A stretch of 64,000 nucleotides of DNA, from the NCBI RefSeq assembly GCF_041346925.1, contig NZ_CP166840.1:2785001-2849000 (forward strand). Direction: 5' to 3'. The DNA is from Agaribacterium sp. ZY112 (GTDB taxonomy: Bacteria; Pseudomonadota; Gammaproteobacteria; Pseudomonadales; Cellvibrionaceae). The translations under genes were made by a program, and so were the position numbers. Below are positions 25,264-34,638 of the stretch, piece by piece; within the stretch, counting starts at the first letter, position 1, and every line of letters starts with the position of its first letter. The notes below the pieces were generated by a model, which was not told the DNA's origin, did not search any database, and saw only the letters and a list, made by a program, of their open reading frames with translations.

Positions 25264-25944
25264 ATGGAAAAGGGATGTTTAGAGGGCTTGCATGAATATG
25301 TGCAGAGCACATCGCTACGCGAGTCTCAGGTATTAAAGGAGCTGAGGTTTGAAACGGATAAAGACCCTTCATCCATTATGCAGATACCGGCTACCCAAGG
25401 GCAGTTTATGAGCCTGCTGGTTAAGCTTATTGGTGCCAAGCGCAGCATAGAGATAGGTGTTTATACTGGCTACAGTGCTTTATGTGTTGCTGAGGCTATG
25501 CCGGATGATAGTTATACGGTTGCTTGTGATGTTGACGAGCAGTGGGCTGAAAAAGCGAAAGCTTTTTGGAAGAAGGCGGGAGTTGATTATAAAATCGACT
25601 TTAGGCTTGCTCCAGCGATAGAAACACTAGAGTCTTTATTGCAAGATGGACAAGCAGGTTCTTATGACTTCATATTTATTGATGCAGACAAAGATAACTA
25701 CGATACTTATTACGAGTTGTCCTTACGCCTGTTGCGAAAAGGAGGGCTAATCGCAATCGATAATGTGTTGTTATTTGGCTCCGTCGTTGATTACAACGCT
25801 TTAAGTGAGGCGATGAAAGATATGCTTCCTGAAAGTAGTGTTCAAGCTGTTCGTGATTTAAATGAAAAGATTCACAACGATAGTCGTGTGGATATGAGCA
25901 TGCTGCAAATTGCAGATGGCCTTAGTTTGATCAGAAAAATTTAA
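25264..25944 (+). CDS. SAM-dependent O-methyltransferase (CCoAOMT-like family 3)
   Basis: This 226-residue class I methyltransferase has motif I IEIGVYTGYSALCVAEA, the acidic VACDVDEQWAEKAKAFW, the metal/active-site segment DFIFIDADKDNYDTYYEL, and RKGGLIAIDNVLLFGSV. These are the hallmarks of the cation-dependent caffeoyl-CoA/catechol O-methyltransferase family. The bacterial substrate is unknown. ATG 25264 follows GGAG by six bases and is preferred over 25234. Confidence 0.9.
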   Translation: MEKGCLEGLHEYVQSTSLRESQVLKELRFETDKDPSSIMQIPATQGQFMSLLVKLIGAKRSIEIGVYTGYSALCVAEAMPDDSYTVACDVDEQWAEKAKAFWKKAGVDYKIDFRLAPAIETLESLLQDGQAGSYDFIFIDADKDNYDTYYELSLRLLRKGGLIAIDNVLLFGSVVDYNALSEAMKDMLPESSVQAVRDLNEKIHNDSRVDMSMLQIADGLSLIRKI

Positions 25945-26006
25945 AGACGTTATTGTTCTAATATCTATATATTTGTTTCCTCTGTATTGTTTTTTATTCG
26001 TAGTAA

Positions 26007-26039
26007 ACAAGCCAAGCTGAGGGATCTACTTGGCTTGTT
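26007..26039. other. 11-bp hairpin downstream of the methyltransferase; rest of 25945-26430 empty
   Basis: AACAAGCCAAG (26007-26017) pairs with CTTGGCTTGTT (26029-26039). It lacks a strong T-run on either side but probably limits readthrough. In the remaining bases up to 26430 I see no convincing gene; a 64-codon frame on the minus strand (26094-26288) lacks a ribosome site and recognisable features. Confidence 0.45.
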
Positions 26040-26430
26040 CTCACTAATGATTCAGTTTTTTCAAGTATCTTGCGAGTAAGTTTCTGCAGGCCATCAAATT
26101 CTACAACTTAATTGAGCATCAATGCTGACGGTCTCTGTATCGCCTTCACAACCCTCCGAATTTGTTGTTATATCAATGAGCATCTCAAGTATTTCGTGCT
26201 CAGCTGCGTTCTGACAGAGCCAGAGTAAGAAGCACTGAAGCTGCCATCTATCTTTAGGCGCCCTAAGTGCTTTTATTTTACAGAGCAAGGTTTAAGTTAC
26301 ACCTAAGTGGTGTTGTTTAAAAAAAGAGCATAATGCATAATTGCATGCTGTTGCCTGATTTTTCAATGGCATGATCTAGCTCGTCGATAGTGTATTTATC
26401 AGTTTATTTAGCGCATTGTTTGGAAATAAT

Positions 26431-27783
26431 ATGGATGTATTTTGCCGTTCTCGTTTGAGAAAAATACTCGTGGCCGGTTTCTCGTTTTTACTTCTTGTAA
26501 GTTGCGGAGGAGACTCTGGTTCGTCATCATCGCCATCGCCATCGCCATCGCCATCGCCATCGCCATCGCCATCGCCATCGCCATCGCCATCGCCATCGCC
26601 ATCGCCATCGCCAATCTTTGACATCAGTCTTTCTCAAAAGCGCACGAATTATTGTGGCATTACAAGGCCTTTTAGCACTTTTGAGCTTATTCAGTACGAT
26701 CACTCCGGTAATATTCTTCAGCGAGATCATGCCGATGAAGCAGGTCTTGCAACTGCTGATCTAGGGGAGGCAGTACACACCTTAGTGATTGTTGAAAATG
26801 ACAACGGAGCTATCCATGCCAATATTATTGTTAATCCCCAGGCCGGAGATTACGGTGTATGGAATAGCTATAGCAGCAGTACCGATGGCTGTGATTGTGA
26901 AAGCTATCACGTAGAGGTAAGGCCAAGTCATCACAGCGGCAAAAAAATTAACCTGTCTTATTCATCTAATTCAGTGACGTCAGAAGTGGCGACCTTTGAA
27001 GAGACCCTTGTGTGTTTGAACGAACATGGGAAGGAGAGTGTACTTGTGGCTTACGATTTTGATCGTAGTTCGAACATGTTAAATTACCATGTTATTGACA
27101 CACCTTCGCAATCAGCAGATGACGAAAAACGTATTTATATTCATGTAGCAGATGCAGGAGAAGCCTTTTTAATACCACCGTCTTCTACTATTAACAATAA
27201 TATCCACTATGTTTCTGATTCACGCCATACATTTAGCGCTACTGCATCTCAAGAAAGCGGTGCATCAATATTGGTGCATGAGGCAGTACGCCCCCATTAT
27301 TTTTCATCTTATTTAGCGCTCGACGCTGCTGGTCGAGGGGTGCCTGTTCGTTTTTGGGAGGTAGTCGTACCGCTTACCGGTCACTCACGGTCTGTTGAAT
27401 ACATAGAACCAGATTTAGATCCAAATACCGTACTTGAACTGCATAGCGGAACAAATAACACTTATGATTATGCTTTTACTGGACAAGATGTATTGGTTAG
27501 ATACGAATCATGGGAAGACGGCTTTGATAAGATATCGACACGAAACTATGTTTTGCCGTTGGCTGGAGTGATACCGAATATTGTGCTTCCCATAGAATAT
27601 CGCAATGAAGAGCAAACCCTTAGATATTATGAAACGACACTTATTGATATTGAAGATGTTTCTAGTTACGAGCACGTATTGAGCCCTGAAATCTACAATG
27701 AAATATTCTATAAAATTGATAGAGCAGCGCCACTGAATAACAGCTACACAACGGTGGGCCTTGTCGATTGGGTATATAACTAA
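26431..27783 (+). CDS. surface lipoprotein with a (Ser-Pro)14 linker
   Basis: This 450-residue protein has a lipoprotein signal (FSFLLLVSCGG, Cys25 or so). A Ser-Pro dipeptide repeat (about 14 copies) coded by a hexanucleotide repeat then spaces off a mature domain of about 390 residues. That domain is beta-rich with several Cys (NYCGITRPF, DGCDCESYHV, TLVCLN) and has no family I recognise. The Ser-Pro stalk should be an extended linker across the outer-membrane surface. ATG 26431 with GGAA upstream is preferred over 26416. It has no obvious operon partner. Confidence 0.75.
   Translation: MDVFCRSRLRKILVAGFSFLLLVSCGGDSGSSSSPSPSPSPSPSPSPSPSPSPSPSPSPSPIFDISLSQKRTNYCGITRPFSTFELIQYDHSGNILQRDHADEAGLATADLGEAVHTLVIVENDNGAIHANIIVNPQAGDYGVWNSYSSSTDGCDCESYHVEVRPSHHSGKKINLSYSSNSVTSEVATFEETLVCLNEHGKESVLVAYDFDRSSNMLNYHVIDTPSQSADDEKRIYIHVADAGEAFLIPPSSTINNNIHYVSDSRHTFSATASQESGASILVHEAVRPHYFSSYLALDAAGRGVPVRFWEVVVPLTGHSRSVEYIEPDLDPNTVLELHSGTNNTYDYAFTGQDVLVRYESWEDGFDKISTRNYVLPLAGVIPNIVLPIEYRNEEQTLRYYETTLIDIEDVSSYEHVLSPEIYNEIFYKIDRAAPLNNSYTTVGLVDWVYN
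26533..26610 (+). repeat. hexanucleotide tandem repeat CCATCG, 13 perfect copies
   Basis: Thirteen uninterrupted copies of CCATCG, preceded by a partial copy at 26528-26532. Each unit codes Ser-Pro in frame, so copy-number change would alter linker length without breaking the frame. Confidence 0.95.
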
Positions 27784-28049
27784 GTTCTCTAGTCAATTAT
27801 GCCTATCTGTGCAGGTTGTTCTGAACTAATTTGATTCTATAAAAACTGGGCTTACATCTTTAGTTGTGTAATTAAAGCTGGAGTGTGAGAAAACACCAAG
27901 GCTATTGCCGTTAATATGAGCGGGCGCGCTAGAATTTGTGAAGCCTATTACTCAGGCTGTAGCTGCGTAGCAAGCGCAGTAAGAAGGAAATGTAATTGAT
28001 AACGACGTTAATTGCTTAACAATAAGTTAAAAGGAAGAGTCAGAAGAAA

Positions 28050-28088
28050 AAGCTTAGGCAGGTTGATTGCTTCGGCCTGCCTAAGCTT
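28050..28088 (-). terminator. Rho-independent terminator of the nrfA-cytochrome b561 operon
   Basis: A 13-bp stem (AAGCTTAGGCAGG with CCTGCCTAAGCTT) closes a 13-base loop. On the minus strand it is followed by TTTCTTCT, just past the cytochrome b561 stop at 28097. The 27784-28096 stretch has nothing else recognisable. Confidence 0.87.
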
Positions 28089-28096
28089 ATTGATAC

Positions 28097-28627
28097 TTAA
28101 CCGGTTTTACCCCACATGCGTCTCATTGTGTCGTCCTTCAAAATGAAGTGATGGAACATAGACGCACCAACATGAGCAAGTAATAATAGATAGCAGACAT
28201 ATTCTAAGAATGAATGCACATCTAACATCATTAGGTACATCTGCATATTTCGCTCTTCAAAGCCTGGAATGGTAAATAGGCCAAAGACTGAGGTATCTAA
28301 GGCGCGAGTCACATTGACTAACAAGCCCGTCAGAGGCATTAATAACAAGATACCATACAAGGCTAGATGGGCCATATGCGCCATAAATTTTTCTAGCTGG
28401 GTGCCGAGTGCCTCTGGTTTTCCAAACCAAGCCATCAACACAATACGGCCAAAATACAAAAAGAATACAACCATACCAAAAGATTGGTGAAGCTTCATCG
28501 CATCCGATGAGCCAAAGTATTTGTCGTAAGCCATTAGTAATAGAGCACCTATAAACATAAATGCAGATAGGTGGTGTACAACACGGTTGGTTGCACTAAA
28601 TTCCTTTACGGGGATCCACGTTTTCAT
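28097..28627 (-). CDS. cytochrome b561-family membrane protein, likely electron donor to NrfA
   Basis: This 176-residue protein has four membrane helices (about 20-35, 50-68, 85-105 and 137-160). Conserved His residues that can ligate two hemes sit in RVVHHLSAF, KLHQSFGMV, HMAHLALYG and LAHVGASMFHH. The family passes electrons from quinol to periplasmic acceptors. The gene follows nrfA with a 65-base gap and ends at a strong terminator, so it probably replaces NrfH or NrfBCD as quinol oxidase for nitrite reduction. That role is inferred from position only. Confidence 0.85.
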   Translation of the reverse strand: MKTWIPVKEFSATNRVVHHLSAFMFIGALLLMAYDKYFGSSDAMKLHQSFGMVVFFLYFGRIVLMAWFGKPEALGTQLEKFMAHMAHLALYGILLLMPLTGLLVNVTRALDTSVFGLFTIPGFEERNMQMYLMMLDVHSFLEYVCYLLLLAHVGASMFHHFILKDDTMRRMWGKTG

Positions 28628-28692
28628 AATTTTTATCTCAATGATGCGGGTCAGAGGTAAGTTCCTGACCCGTCAATTAATTGGTTAACAAA

Positions 28693-30234
28693 TTAACGTT
28701 CGCATTGATTATCTGCTTGCATCGTAATTGGCGGAGGCTCCGAGCCAACAATGTTGCCCGGATGCAGAACCGGTGGTGCTACTGGGATCGCACCTTTCGA
28801 GGTTAACCTAAAGCTAATGCCGTATTTATTGGCCGCTTCGTTTAATTTAATCTGGCCTTCTCGTGCTTGTTTTTCAGCGTCATCGAGTATGCGCCACGCT
28901 TCTCTGGGGCTATGAATGCCTGTTGAGTTCTCTGCGCCTACAAAGTCCCAGCGCATCGATGCGCGACGATGCATGTCTAGGGCGGGTTCTATTGCTTTAG
29001 AAATAGCTGCATCACGCTCGGTTTGGTCTTGAATGGATCTAAAATCTTTATGTAAAGCCAGTTCTTGGCGTACGGTTTTGATATCGCCTATTAATGCCAG
29101 TATGGCAACTTCTGCACGATTTAGCTCACCCGAGGTGTGGCGCTGAACATCTTGCACCATCTTCCTGATGTCGCTTTCGTTTTGCGAGCTATGGCACGAT
29201 TTACATGCCACTAAGTCATTGAGAGGCGAGTCTAAATTGTGGTCGGTCACTTCTTCGCCATTCATTATCTTCTTGGGCATATGACAATCCACGCAGGCAA
29301 CGCCATCGCGAGTGTGGCGGCCCGATGAGGTCATCTCAGCTTCAGGGTGTTGCATCTTGAGCATGGGCGCTTTGGTGGTGCTATGTGTCCAGTCTTTTGC
29401 AAACTCGCCGCTGGCTGCCACTCTGTCGTAATAAGCTTCCATCATTTCTATTTTGAAAGGGCGATCTTTAGGCCACTGGTCCCAGGGGAAGGTCAGCAGC
29501 TTGTCTTTACCTTTGAAGTAATATTCAACATGACATTGCTCACATACGTGATTGCGCATTTCTGCCTGAGTGGCTTTAATGCCATAGCGCTCATCGGCTT
29601 CATAACCACGCGACATCATCGCATTGATATAAGCTGGGCGAGTGACACGTAGGCTCATATCATCTGGGGTATGGCAATCGGCACAGGTGCTACCCATTTC
29701 TGAGCCGTTTATGCCTTTGCCGTGCTTGGATTCAAGATGTGCAACGGTGTCCCAATAAGGAGTGCGGTTAAAATCTTCCCAGCCCATTTCTCGAACTAAC
29801 TCAGGAACCCAACCGCTGTGACAATTCATGCAAGCACCGGGTTGGCCTTTAAATTTCTTCAAACCCACACCGTTTAAAAACTCGCGGTTGTTACGTCCGG
29901 TTTCGTATTGGTCTATCTGGGAGTAGTAGTGGCCACGCTCTTCATTGAAGTCGTGGGCAAAAGCATAACCGCCCCATAGTTCGGTGAGCTGAGGAAAGCG
30001 GATCAATTTACTGTAAGGAACATTACCACCAAACTCGGTGGGTTTACTGGTGTCTTTCATCTCCAAATACATCTCTAGGTGGTCTGGGTATTCCTCTGCC
30101 CATGCCTCTAAAGTTGGATTGGAATCACTTCGCTCGTATTGTTTTTTATCGTCTGCGTTAGATATCGAGCTTAGCAACAACAGCGAACTGAGCGCTGTTG
30201 CGGCAATACCTAACTGTTTTATTTTTATATCCAT
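28693..30234 (-). CDS. nrfA: pentaheme cytochrome c nitrite reductase (ammonia-forming)
   Basis: NrfA reduces nitrite to ammonium with six electrons in the periplasm. The 513-residue protein has a signal peptide (to about 26) and five heme sites, all CxxCH: Cys135, 184, 231, 314 and 344. The active-site heme therefore uses CxxCH, not the CxxCK of E. coli NrfA. Likely catalytic residues are Arg199 (TRPAY), Tyr238 (CHVEYYF) and His296 (QHPEAE). NrfA can also reduce NO, which may matter for an organism with an H-NOX sensor. ATG 30234 is preferred over 30279 because the signal peptide begins there. First gene of a two-gene operon. Confidence 0.95.
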   Translation of the reverse strand: MDIKIKQLGIAATALSSLLLLSSISNADDKKQYERSDSNPTLEAWAEEYPDHLEMYLEMKDTSKPTEFGGNVPYSKLIRFPQLTELWGGYAFAHDFNEERGHYYSQIDQYETGRNNREFLNGVGLKKFKGQPGACMNCHSGWVPELVREMGWEDFNRTPYWDTVAHLESKHGKGINGSEMGSTCADCHTPDDMSLRVTRPAYINAMMSRGYEADERYGIKATQAEMRNHVCEQCHVEYYFKGKDKLLTFPWDQWPKDRPFKIEMMEAYYDRVAASGEFAKDWTHSTTKAPMLKMQHPEAEMTSSGRHTRDGVACVDCHMPKKIMNGEEVTDHNLDSPLNDLVACKSCHSSQNESDIRKMVQDVQRHTSGELNRAEVAILALIGDIKTVRQELALHKDFRSIQDQTERDAAISKAIEPALDMHRRASMRWDFVGAENSTGIHSPREAWRILDDAEKQAREGQIKLNEAANKYGISFRLTSKGAIPVAPPVLHPGNIVGSEPPPITMQADNQCER

Positions 30235-30314
30235 CTCTAACAGCCGCCTCTTGTGATTTGCCTTTGTTATCATAATCACATCTTGCAGTAGGCTAAGTGC
30301 TTACAAGCGTCTGC

Positions 30315-30328
30315 TTGCTATAGATCAA
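30315..30328 (-). promoter_or_regulatory. FNR/Anr-like box upstream of nrfA
   Basis: On the minus strand TTGATCTATAGCAA matches TTGAT-N4-ATCAA at nine of ten fixed positions. The centre lies about 87 bases before ATG 30234, compatible with activation from about -41 under low oxygen. Confidence 0.55.
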
Positions 30329-30476
30329 TAAAATTTATAGCTGTGTTGGGAACTTCTTTCAGTGGCTGTCGGGTTTGTTGATTTACCATGCCTCAAACAT
30401 GCTTCTACGGTCATTCAGAATTAAGGTATTTGAGCAGCAGGTGTCGTTTATCAACCTTAGGGAAATAGGGATGCCG

Positions 30477-30869
30477 CTAAGAGTGTGAATCGCTCATAAT
30501 GATTTGTAATTTACGTTGAGCTTGTTTTTTGTTTTTTAAGTCTGCGTCTTCGAGCATTTCACACTCGTCGTTATGCATTTCTTCTATATTGCTTGGATAA
30601 AGCCTGCAGTCTTCTGGTCTGTCATGGTAAATACTGCAACCATATTTGCTTAGGCTTGTGCTGTTCGTGTTTGGCTCTATAGCCACTAAAAAAGGACAGC
30701 GCTTGAGTTCTTTCCCTGTGTTTGGATCGAACCAAATGAGCCCATCTTTTACATAGTCCATTATGTCTGGGCGCAGTAAGTCCCACATTGCTATATCTTG
30801 CTCACTCGCAGATAGGCGGCCGTTACTGTATTTAATACAGCATTTTCCACATTGATTGCACTCTTTCAT
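30477..30869 (-). CDS. YkgJ-family cysteine cluster protein
   Basis: This 130-residue protein has the N-terminal CNQCGKCCIKY cluster and further Cys in KRCPFL, YGCSIYHDRPEDCRLYP, the pattern of the YkgJ/UPF0153 family thought to bind a zinc or iron-sulfur centre. The function is unknown. It stands alone; a convergent or readthrough relation to neighbours is not evident. Confidence 0.9.
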   Translation of the reverse strand: MKECNQCGKCCIKYSNGRLSASEQDIAMWDLLRPDIMDYVKDGLIWFDPNTGKELKRCPFLVAIEPNTNSTSLSKYGCSIYHDRPEDCRLYPSNIEEMHNDECEMLEDADLKNKKQAQRKLQIIMSDSHS

Positions 30870-30961
30870 GGTTTCTGGCCGGGTTGAGTTGTGGGCTAGA
30901 GTAGGTGCAATATCTAGCTAAAGCAAGCAGGCCTAGTATGGTATAGCTGATCGGCAGGCAT

Positions 30962-30991
30962 AAAAAAACCTAACACTGTTCGTGTTAGGTT
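30962..30991 (-). terminator. Rho-independent terminator of the GH16 agarase gene
   Basis: AACCTAACAC (30967-30976) pairs with GTGTTAGGTT (30982-30991). On the minus strand it is followed by TTTTT, 30 bases past the agarase stop. Confidence 0.88.
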
Positions 30992-31020
30992 TCTATAGTG
31001 CGTATTAAGCTAGAAGGTGT

Positions 31021-32436
31021 TTATTCAAACTTAAAGTACTGATTTGCAGAGTTACTACACGTCCACTGCTCTAGTTTTGCACCGTTAGCGTTAGAAGAGC
31101 TTTTAACTTGTAAGCATTTATTGCTTTGGCGATTTTTTAACTGGTACCAGTTGTTACCTTTATTTACAGGTGTGAATTGGAATAAGTTGCCACCAAAACA
31201 ATCCCACTGTAGAGCAGCTGCGCCATTGGCTGTTGAGCCACCTGCGATACCGACACACTTGTTGTGCTTAGTTTTCATCTCAAACCAGTTGCCGCCTTTG
31301 GCAACAAAGTTAAAGTCTTGGTTGCTGTTGTTTGAATTACAAGACCACTGCTGAATGGCTGCACCATTAGCACTTGAACCTGCTGCTAAATCTACGCAGC
31401 GGTTACTGTTTTGAATACGTAGAGAAGTAGCGCCTGCTGGTGGAACAGTGGTTGAAGGTGGTGGGGTTGTTGCATTAACGGGTTTGTATACTCGCAGCCA
31501 GTCAACTTTCATGGTGTGGTTGGCTGTGTTGGTAATTTCTGCGTTAGTTGGTTGGCGACCAGCAGCTGCATTCCAGTTCTGGTCTTCCATGTTGATAATA
31601 ATATCCATGGCCTTGTTCAAACCAGTACCGTTAGTGTAATTAAGCGGGTCAATACCGTCTTTACCGTTAACAGTTTGTAGATTGTCCATTACCTTAACTA
31701 GTTGGCCGTCTACATAGTATTCAAGGCGGGTAGGGCTAACCCAGTTCACACCAATACGAATCCATGAATCAGTCCAGTAACGCTTTGTAGGGCCTGTGTA
31801 CCAAGTACTGGCATCTTTAGGTTGATAATCTTGAAAGGGCGAGCGAATAAACACGTGGTGACTTAAGTGTAAACGCTGTGCAAACCAGTCGTTACGGGCT
31901 TGTTTACCACCGTAGGCTTCAAGGATATCGATTTCTTGTGTGTCGTCTGGGCTCAGTAGCCAGATATCAGAAGCCATAACCGCGTTAGCAATTTTTACAC
32001 GTGCTTCCACAAATACTGGATATTGAACACGTGTTGTTGACGTAATACAGCCTGCACGTGTTGCCGGTGTTGTATGAGTCTCCACAACGCCATCTAAGTC
32101 TAGGTCAACTTCAAAGCTTTTGGTCTCACCAGGAACACGTGTTGCTTTAAGTTGTAAATTACCACCTGCTACTGAGGTGTTTTCACGGCGCCAGCGAGTG
32201 GGCCCAGGGCCTTCCCATGCATTGTGGTAAAAATTGGTCCATTTTCCGCCAAAGGTTGCGGCGTTGGAGGTTGCATTAAAGTTGTAATTAAATTCATCTG
32301 ATTGAGGTTGTAACTGCCACACCTTTCCTGCGCCGGCATTTGCCGGCACTGGATAGGCGTCCCAGTCGGCTGCCATGAGTGAGGCCGGTGCGCAAGAAAT
32401 TGCTATTGCAGCAATAGTTCTATGGAATGTTTTCAT
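31021..32436 (-). CDS. secreted GH16 beta-agarase with C-terminal CBM13 (ricin-type) module
   Basis: This 471-residue enzyme has a signal peptide (about 1-22), a GH16 catalytic domain (about 24-315) and a Thr/Pro linker (about 320-335). A beta-trefoil CBM13 with three QxW-type repeats (IQQWSC, ALQWDC, LEQWTC) ends the protein. The catalytic set is TQEIDILE: nucleophile Glu168, Asp170, acid/base Glu173. The WEGPGPTRWRRENTSV stretch fits beta-agarases rather than laminarinases or carrageenases, but specificity is inference. It would cut agarose outside the cell to neoagarooligosaccharides, which the GH117 enzyme at 43547 finishes. ATG 32436 has GGAG seven bases upstream. Confidence 0.92.
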   Translation of the reverse strand: MKTFHRTIAAIAISCAPASLMAADWDAYPVPANAGAGKVWQLQPQSDEFNYNFNATSNAATFGGKWTNFYHNAWEGPGPTRWRRENTSVAGGNLQLKATRVPGETKSFEVDLDLDGVVETHTTPATRAGCITSTTRVQYPVFVEARVKIANAVMASDIWLLSPDDTQEIDILEAYGGKQARNDWFAQRLHLSHHVFIRSPFQDYQPKDASTWYTGPTKRYWTDSWIRIGVNWVSPTRLEYYVDGQLVKVMDNLQTVNGKDGIDPLNYTNGTGLNKAMDIIINMEDQNWNAAAGRQPTNAEITNTANHTMKVDWLRVYKPVNATTPPPSTTVPPAGATSLRIQNSNRCVDLAAGSSANGAAIQQWSCNSNNSNQDFNFVAKGGNWFEMKTKHNKCVGIAGGSTANGAAALQWDCFGGNLFQFTPVNKGNNWYQLKNRQSNKCLQVKSSSNANGAKLEQWTCSNSANQYFKFE

Positions 32437-33140
32437 TGCGTAACTCCGAGAGTTATTTTCGTTATTTTTATTTGTTTGCAACTACTTAATACAAAACAAG
32501 TTACTTCCCAGTTAAAGACCGGGTCATAAAAATATAAAAATCCAAACAAAAAACAGCATGGCTTTGACTTTTTGTTTCTGTGAGGTGTTTATTGGACAAA
32601 CGCCTGATGCAAATAGTTTTAATTATTATATTTTTTAAGGGCTTAATTCTAAGGCGCGTAAATTAGCAAGCGCCTAGTTAATAGCCTTTAAGTATGTAAT
32701 CACAAATTTTGTGCTGCGGCTAATAAAAAATTAAAAACACTTAATCTTTGTCTGTTTTTAATTTTTGGTTTTTAGGGAGGTAGGGTTTATATCTGATACT
32801 TTTTTAGCTTTATTGTTGGGTTTTTATGATCTTGTTTGTCTGGCGGTTGGGGGAGGGTGTAGCCCTGTAAAAAACTCTAAATATGTCTAGAGTATTGAAA
32901 GGGTGGTGTTAGCTCGATATGTGCCAATTTGTGGGTGCTAATTAGATGTTTGATGTCTAGGAGCGTGGTTGTTGGGTGATCCGGGCTCGATAATTTATTT
33001 AGGTTTACCTTAAGTTTTGTTTTATGCGCTGTGTGTCGACTTAATAGGCCGTGTTGGTGTGAGAAACTATAGAAAGTTTTTTATTGAAAGGCGGTCTTAA
33101 TTTCAAATCTGCAAAGTTATTGGTTTTTCTCTGTGTTTAT
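32437..33140. other. AT-rich intergenic region upstream of the agarase gene
   Basis: About 700 bases with no gene. It should hold the agarase promoter, but no confident -35/-10 pair or operator was found. T-rich tracts and short repeats such as TTTTTAATTTTT dominate. No sigma54 promoter or enhancer dyad of the 3436 type is present. Confidence 0.5.
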
Positions 33141-34565
33141 CTACTGAAGTGATTTTTTTAGTTGTTCGTGTTCGTCAGTACTGAGTTCAGTTAATGACTC
33201 GACTATAGATCGTGCCTGTTCGGGGTTTGTTCTGTTTATGTGGCTGACGGTTTGTTTGATTAACAAGAATCGTTCATTTTGAGATTGAATGGTGTCAGCC
33301 AGCTTTAGCGCGCCGTTCCAATCATTTGTTAAGATGTTTTCACCAATTATTCGTTTGGCGTAATCCGATGCTGCATTAAATGGTAGTGAGTTAACCCATT
33401 CGATGGCTGTATTGGCGTTCCTTTCATACATCTTTTGAGCAAGGATGCCACTTACCTTGGTTTGAGTCGCATCAGGGAATTGTGTCATTCTATCTGCGAT
33501 TAAATTTGGGTTTTTCGCTGCTATTTGTAAACTTAGATCGATAACTAGCTTATCACGTAAAGCCTTATCCTTTTGTGCTAAGGCGATATCTAAAGCGAGG
33601 GTCTGGTATTCACTATCTTGAACTGCGAGCTCTAATATTGGCAGGATGGCGGCTCTATAAGTGCTGTGGTCATTTAAATTTTCAGACCAGATGATAGCGT
33701 GTTTGATGTCTTGTGTTGCCAGCTGGTGAGCGTAATGAATAACAAGGCGTGACTTACTTTCGGTTTCTGCAAGGTTGTTAAGGTAATCGCCAGCTTTTTG
33801 TGCGTCTTGTTGAATGAGTAATAAAAATAAACTTGTTTTAATGTCTGAGTAGAAATCAGGGCGCGGTTGTCTGTCTATCCACTGGATGGCAAGATCCGCA
33901 TTCTTATTTGCCCATGTTTCGAGTATGTTGTCGATGACATGGCTTTTAAGATCATGATTTTTTAACTGTTCAGCATAATAGATGGCCTGCTCTGGATCGT
34001 CATAAGCAAGAGCATTATAAATGCTTGTGACAGCGTCAATGTAAATGTCACGTTCAAAGTGTTGATCTTCTAACCAAGACAGTGTTGCTTCAAAATCGAT
34101 AGTGCTGGCACCTTTAAGTATCCAGCTTAGTAAGTAATCTCGGTGTTCAACATCAAGGCTTAGCAAGTAGTTAAGGCTGGCTTGTAAATCGACGTTAAGC
34201 CAATGTGTAAATAGAGTACGAAGGTTGCTTAGTTCCTTGTTTTCACCAGATAGAACCACAAGGTCGTTAGCGCATTGTTCAAAGTCATCGTTGTTACTAA
34301 ATGTGTGCAGTTGTTCCAAACACAGTAAGTCTAGATTACTTTCAGTTTGCTGGGGCCCAACTTCTTTTATAGAAGCCCGAATCGGGGGCGCTAGCTTGTT
34401 TTTCTTGTTAAACGTTAAGCTAGATTCTTTATGGTTTTTTGTGTCTTTCTTTGTCGCTTCTTGGGTGTTTAAATTTTGTTCATTGTTATTAAAAAAGAGC
34501 TGTATTGCCAATAAAATAAGCGCTAAAGCAGATAAAGATAAAACTATAAGGCGTCGATATTTCAT
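33141..34565 (-). CDS. membrane-anchored helical-repeat protein, unknown function
   Basis: This 474-residue protein has an uncleaved-looking N-terminal membrane segment (about 6-24) and a charged spacer (30-75). About ten degenerate helix-pair repeats of 30-40 residues follow, each with an Ala-Trp or Leu-Trp pattern (ATLSWLEDQ, LAIQWIDRQ, HAIIWSENL, TAIEWVNSL), resembling HEAT/TPR-like superhelices. Such scaffolds bind proteins. I recognise no named family, and neighbours give no clue. Confidence 0.65.
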   Translation of the reverse strand: MKYRRLIVLSLSALALILLAIQLFFNNNEQNLNTQEATKKDTKNHKESSLTFNKKNKLAPPIRASIKEVGPQQTESNLDLLCLEQLHTFSNNDDFEQCANDLVVLSGENKELSNLRTLFTHWLNVDLQASLNYLLSLDVEHRDYLLSWILKGASTIDFEATLSWLEDQHFERDIYIDAVTSIYNALAYDDPEQAIYYAEQLKNHDLKSHVIDNILETWANKNADLAIQWIDRQPRPDFYSDIKTSLFLLLIQQDAQKAGDYLNNLAETESKSRLVIHYAHQLATQDIKHAIIWSENLNDHSTYRAAILPILELAVQDSEYQTLALDIALAQKDKALRDKLVIDLSLQIAAKNPNLIADRMTQFPDATQTKVSGILAQKMYERNANTAIEWVNSLPFNAASDYAKRIIGENILTNDWNGALKLADTIQSQNERFLLIKQTVSHINRTNPEQARSIVESLTELSTDEHEQLKKSLQ

Positions 34566-34638
34566 TATTATAAGTATCTATATACGTTCTATATTAAAGA
34601 GAGCTTGTTATTCGTATTTATGCAGAATATAAGCATTG

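Noticed and set aside
26094..26288. 64-codon minus-strand frame in the gap after the methyltransferase
   Set aside because: No ribosome site or recognisable feature and an isolated position.
26528..26610. Possible CRISPR or large repeat array
   Set aside because: The unit is a pure 6-base tandem without spacers and lies inside a coding sequence.
26408..26730. Minus-strand frames made of Gly-Asp, Met-Ala and Arg-Trp dipeptides
   Set aside because: They are the antisense reading of the CCATCG hexanucleotide repeat; the plus frame has a lipoprotein signal and a long non-repetitive domain.
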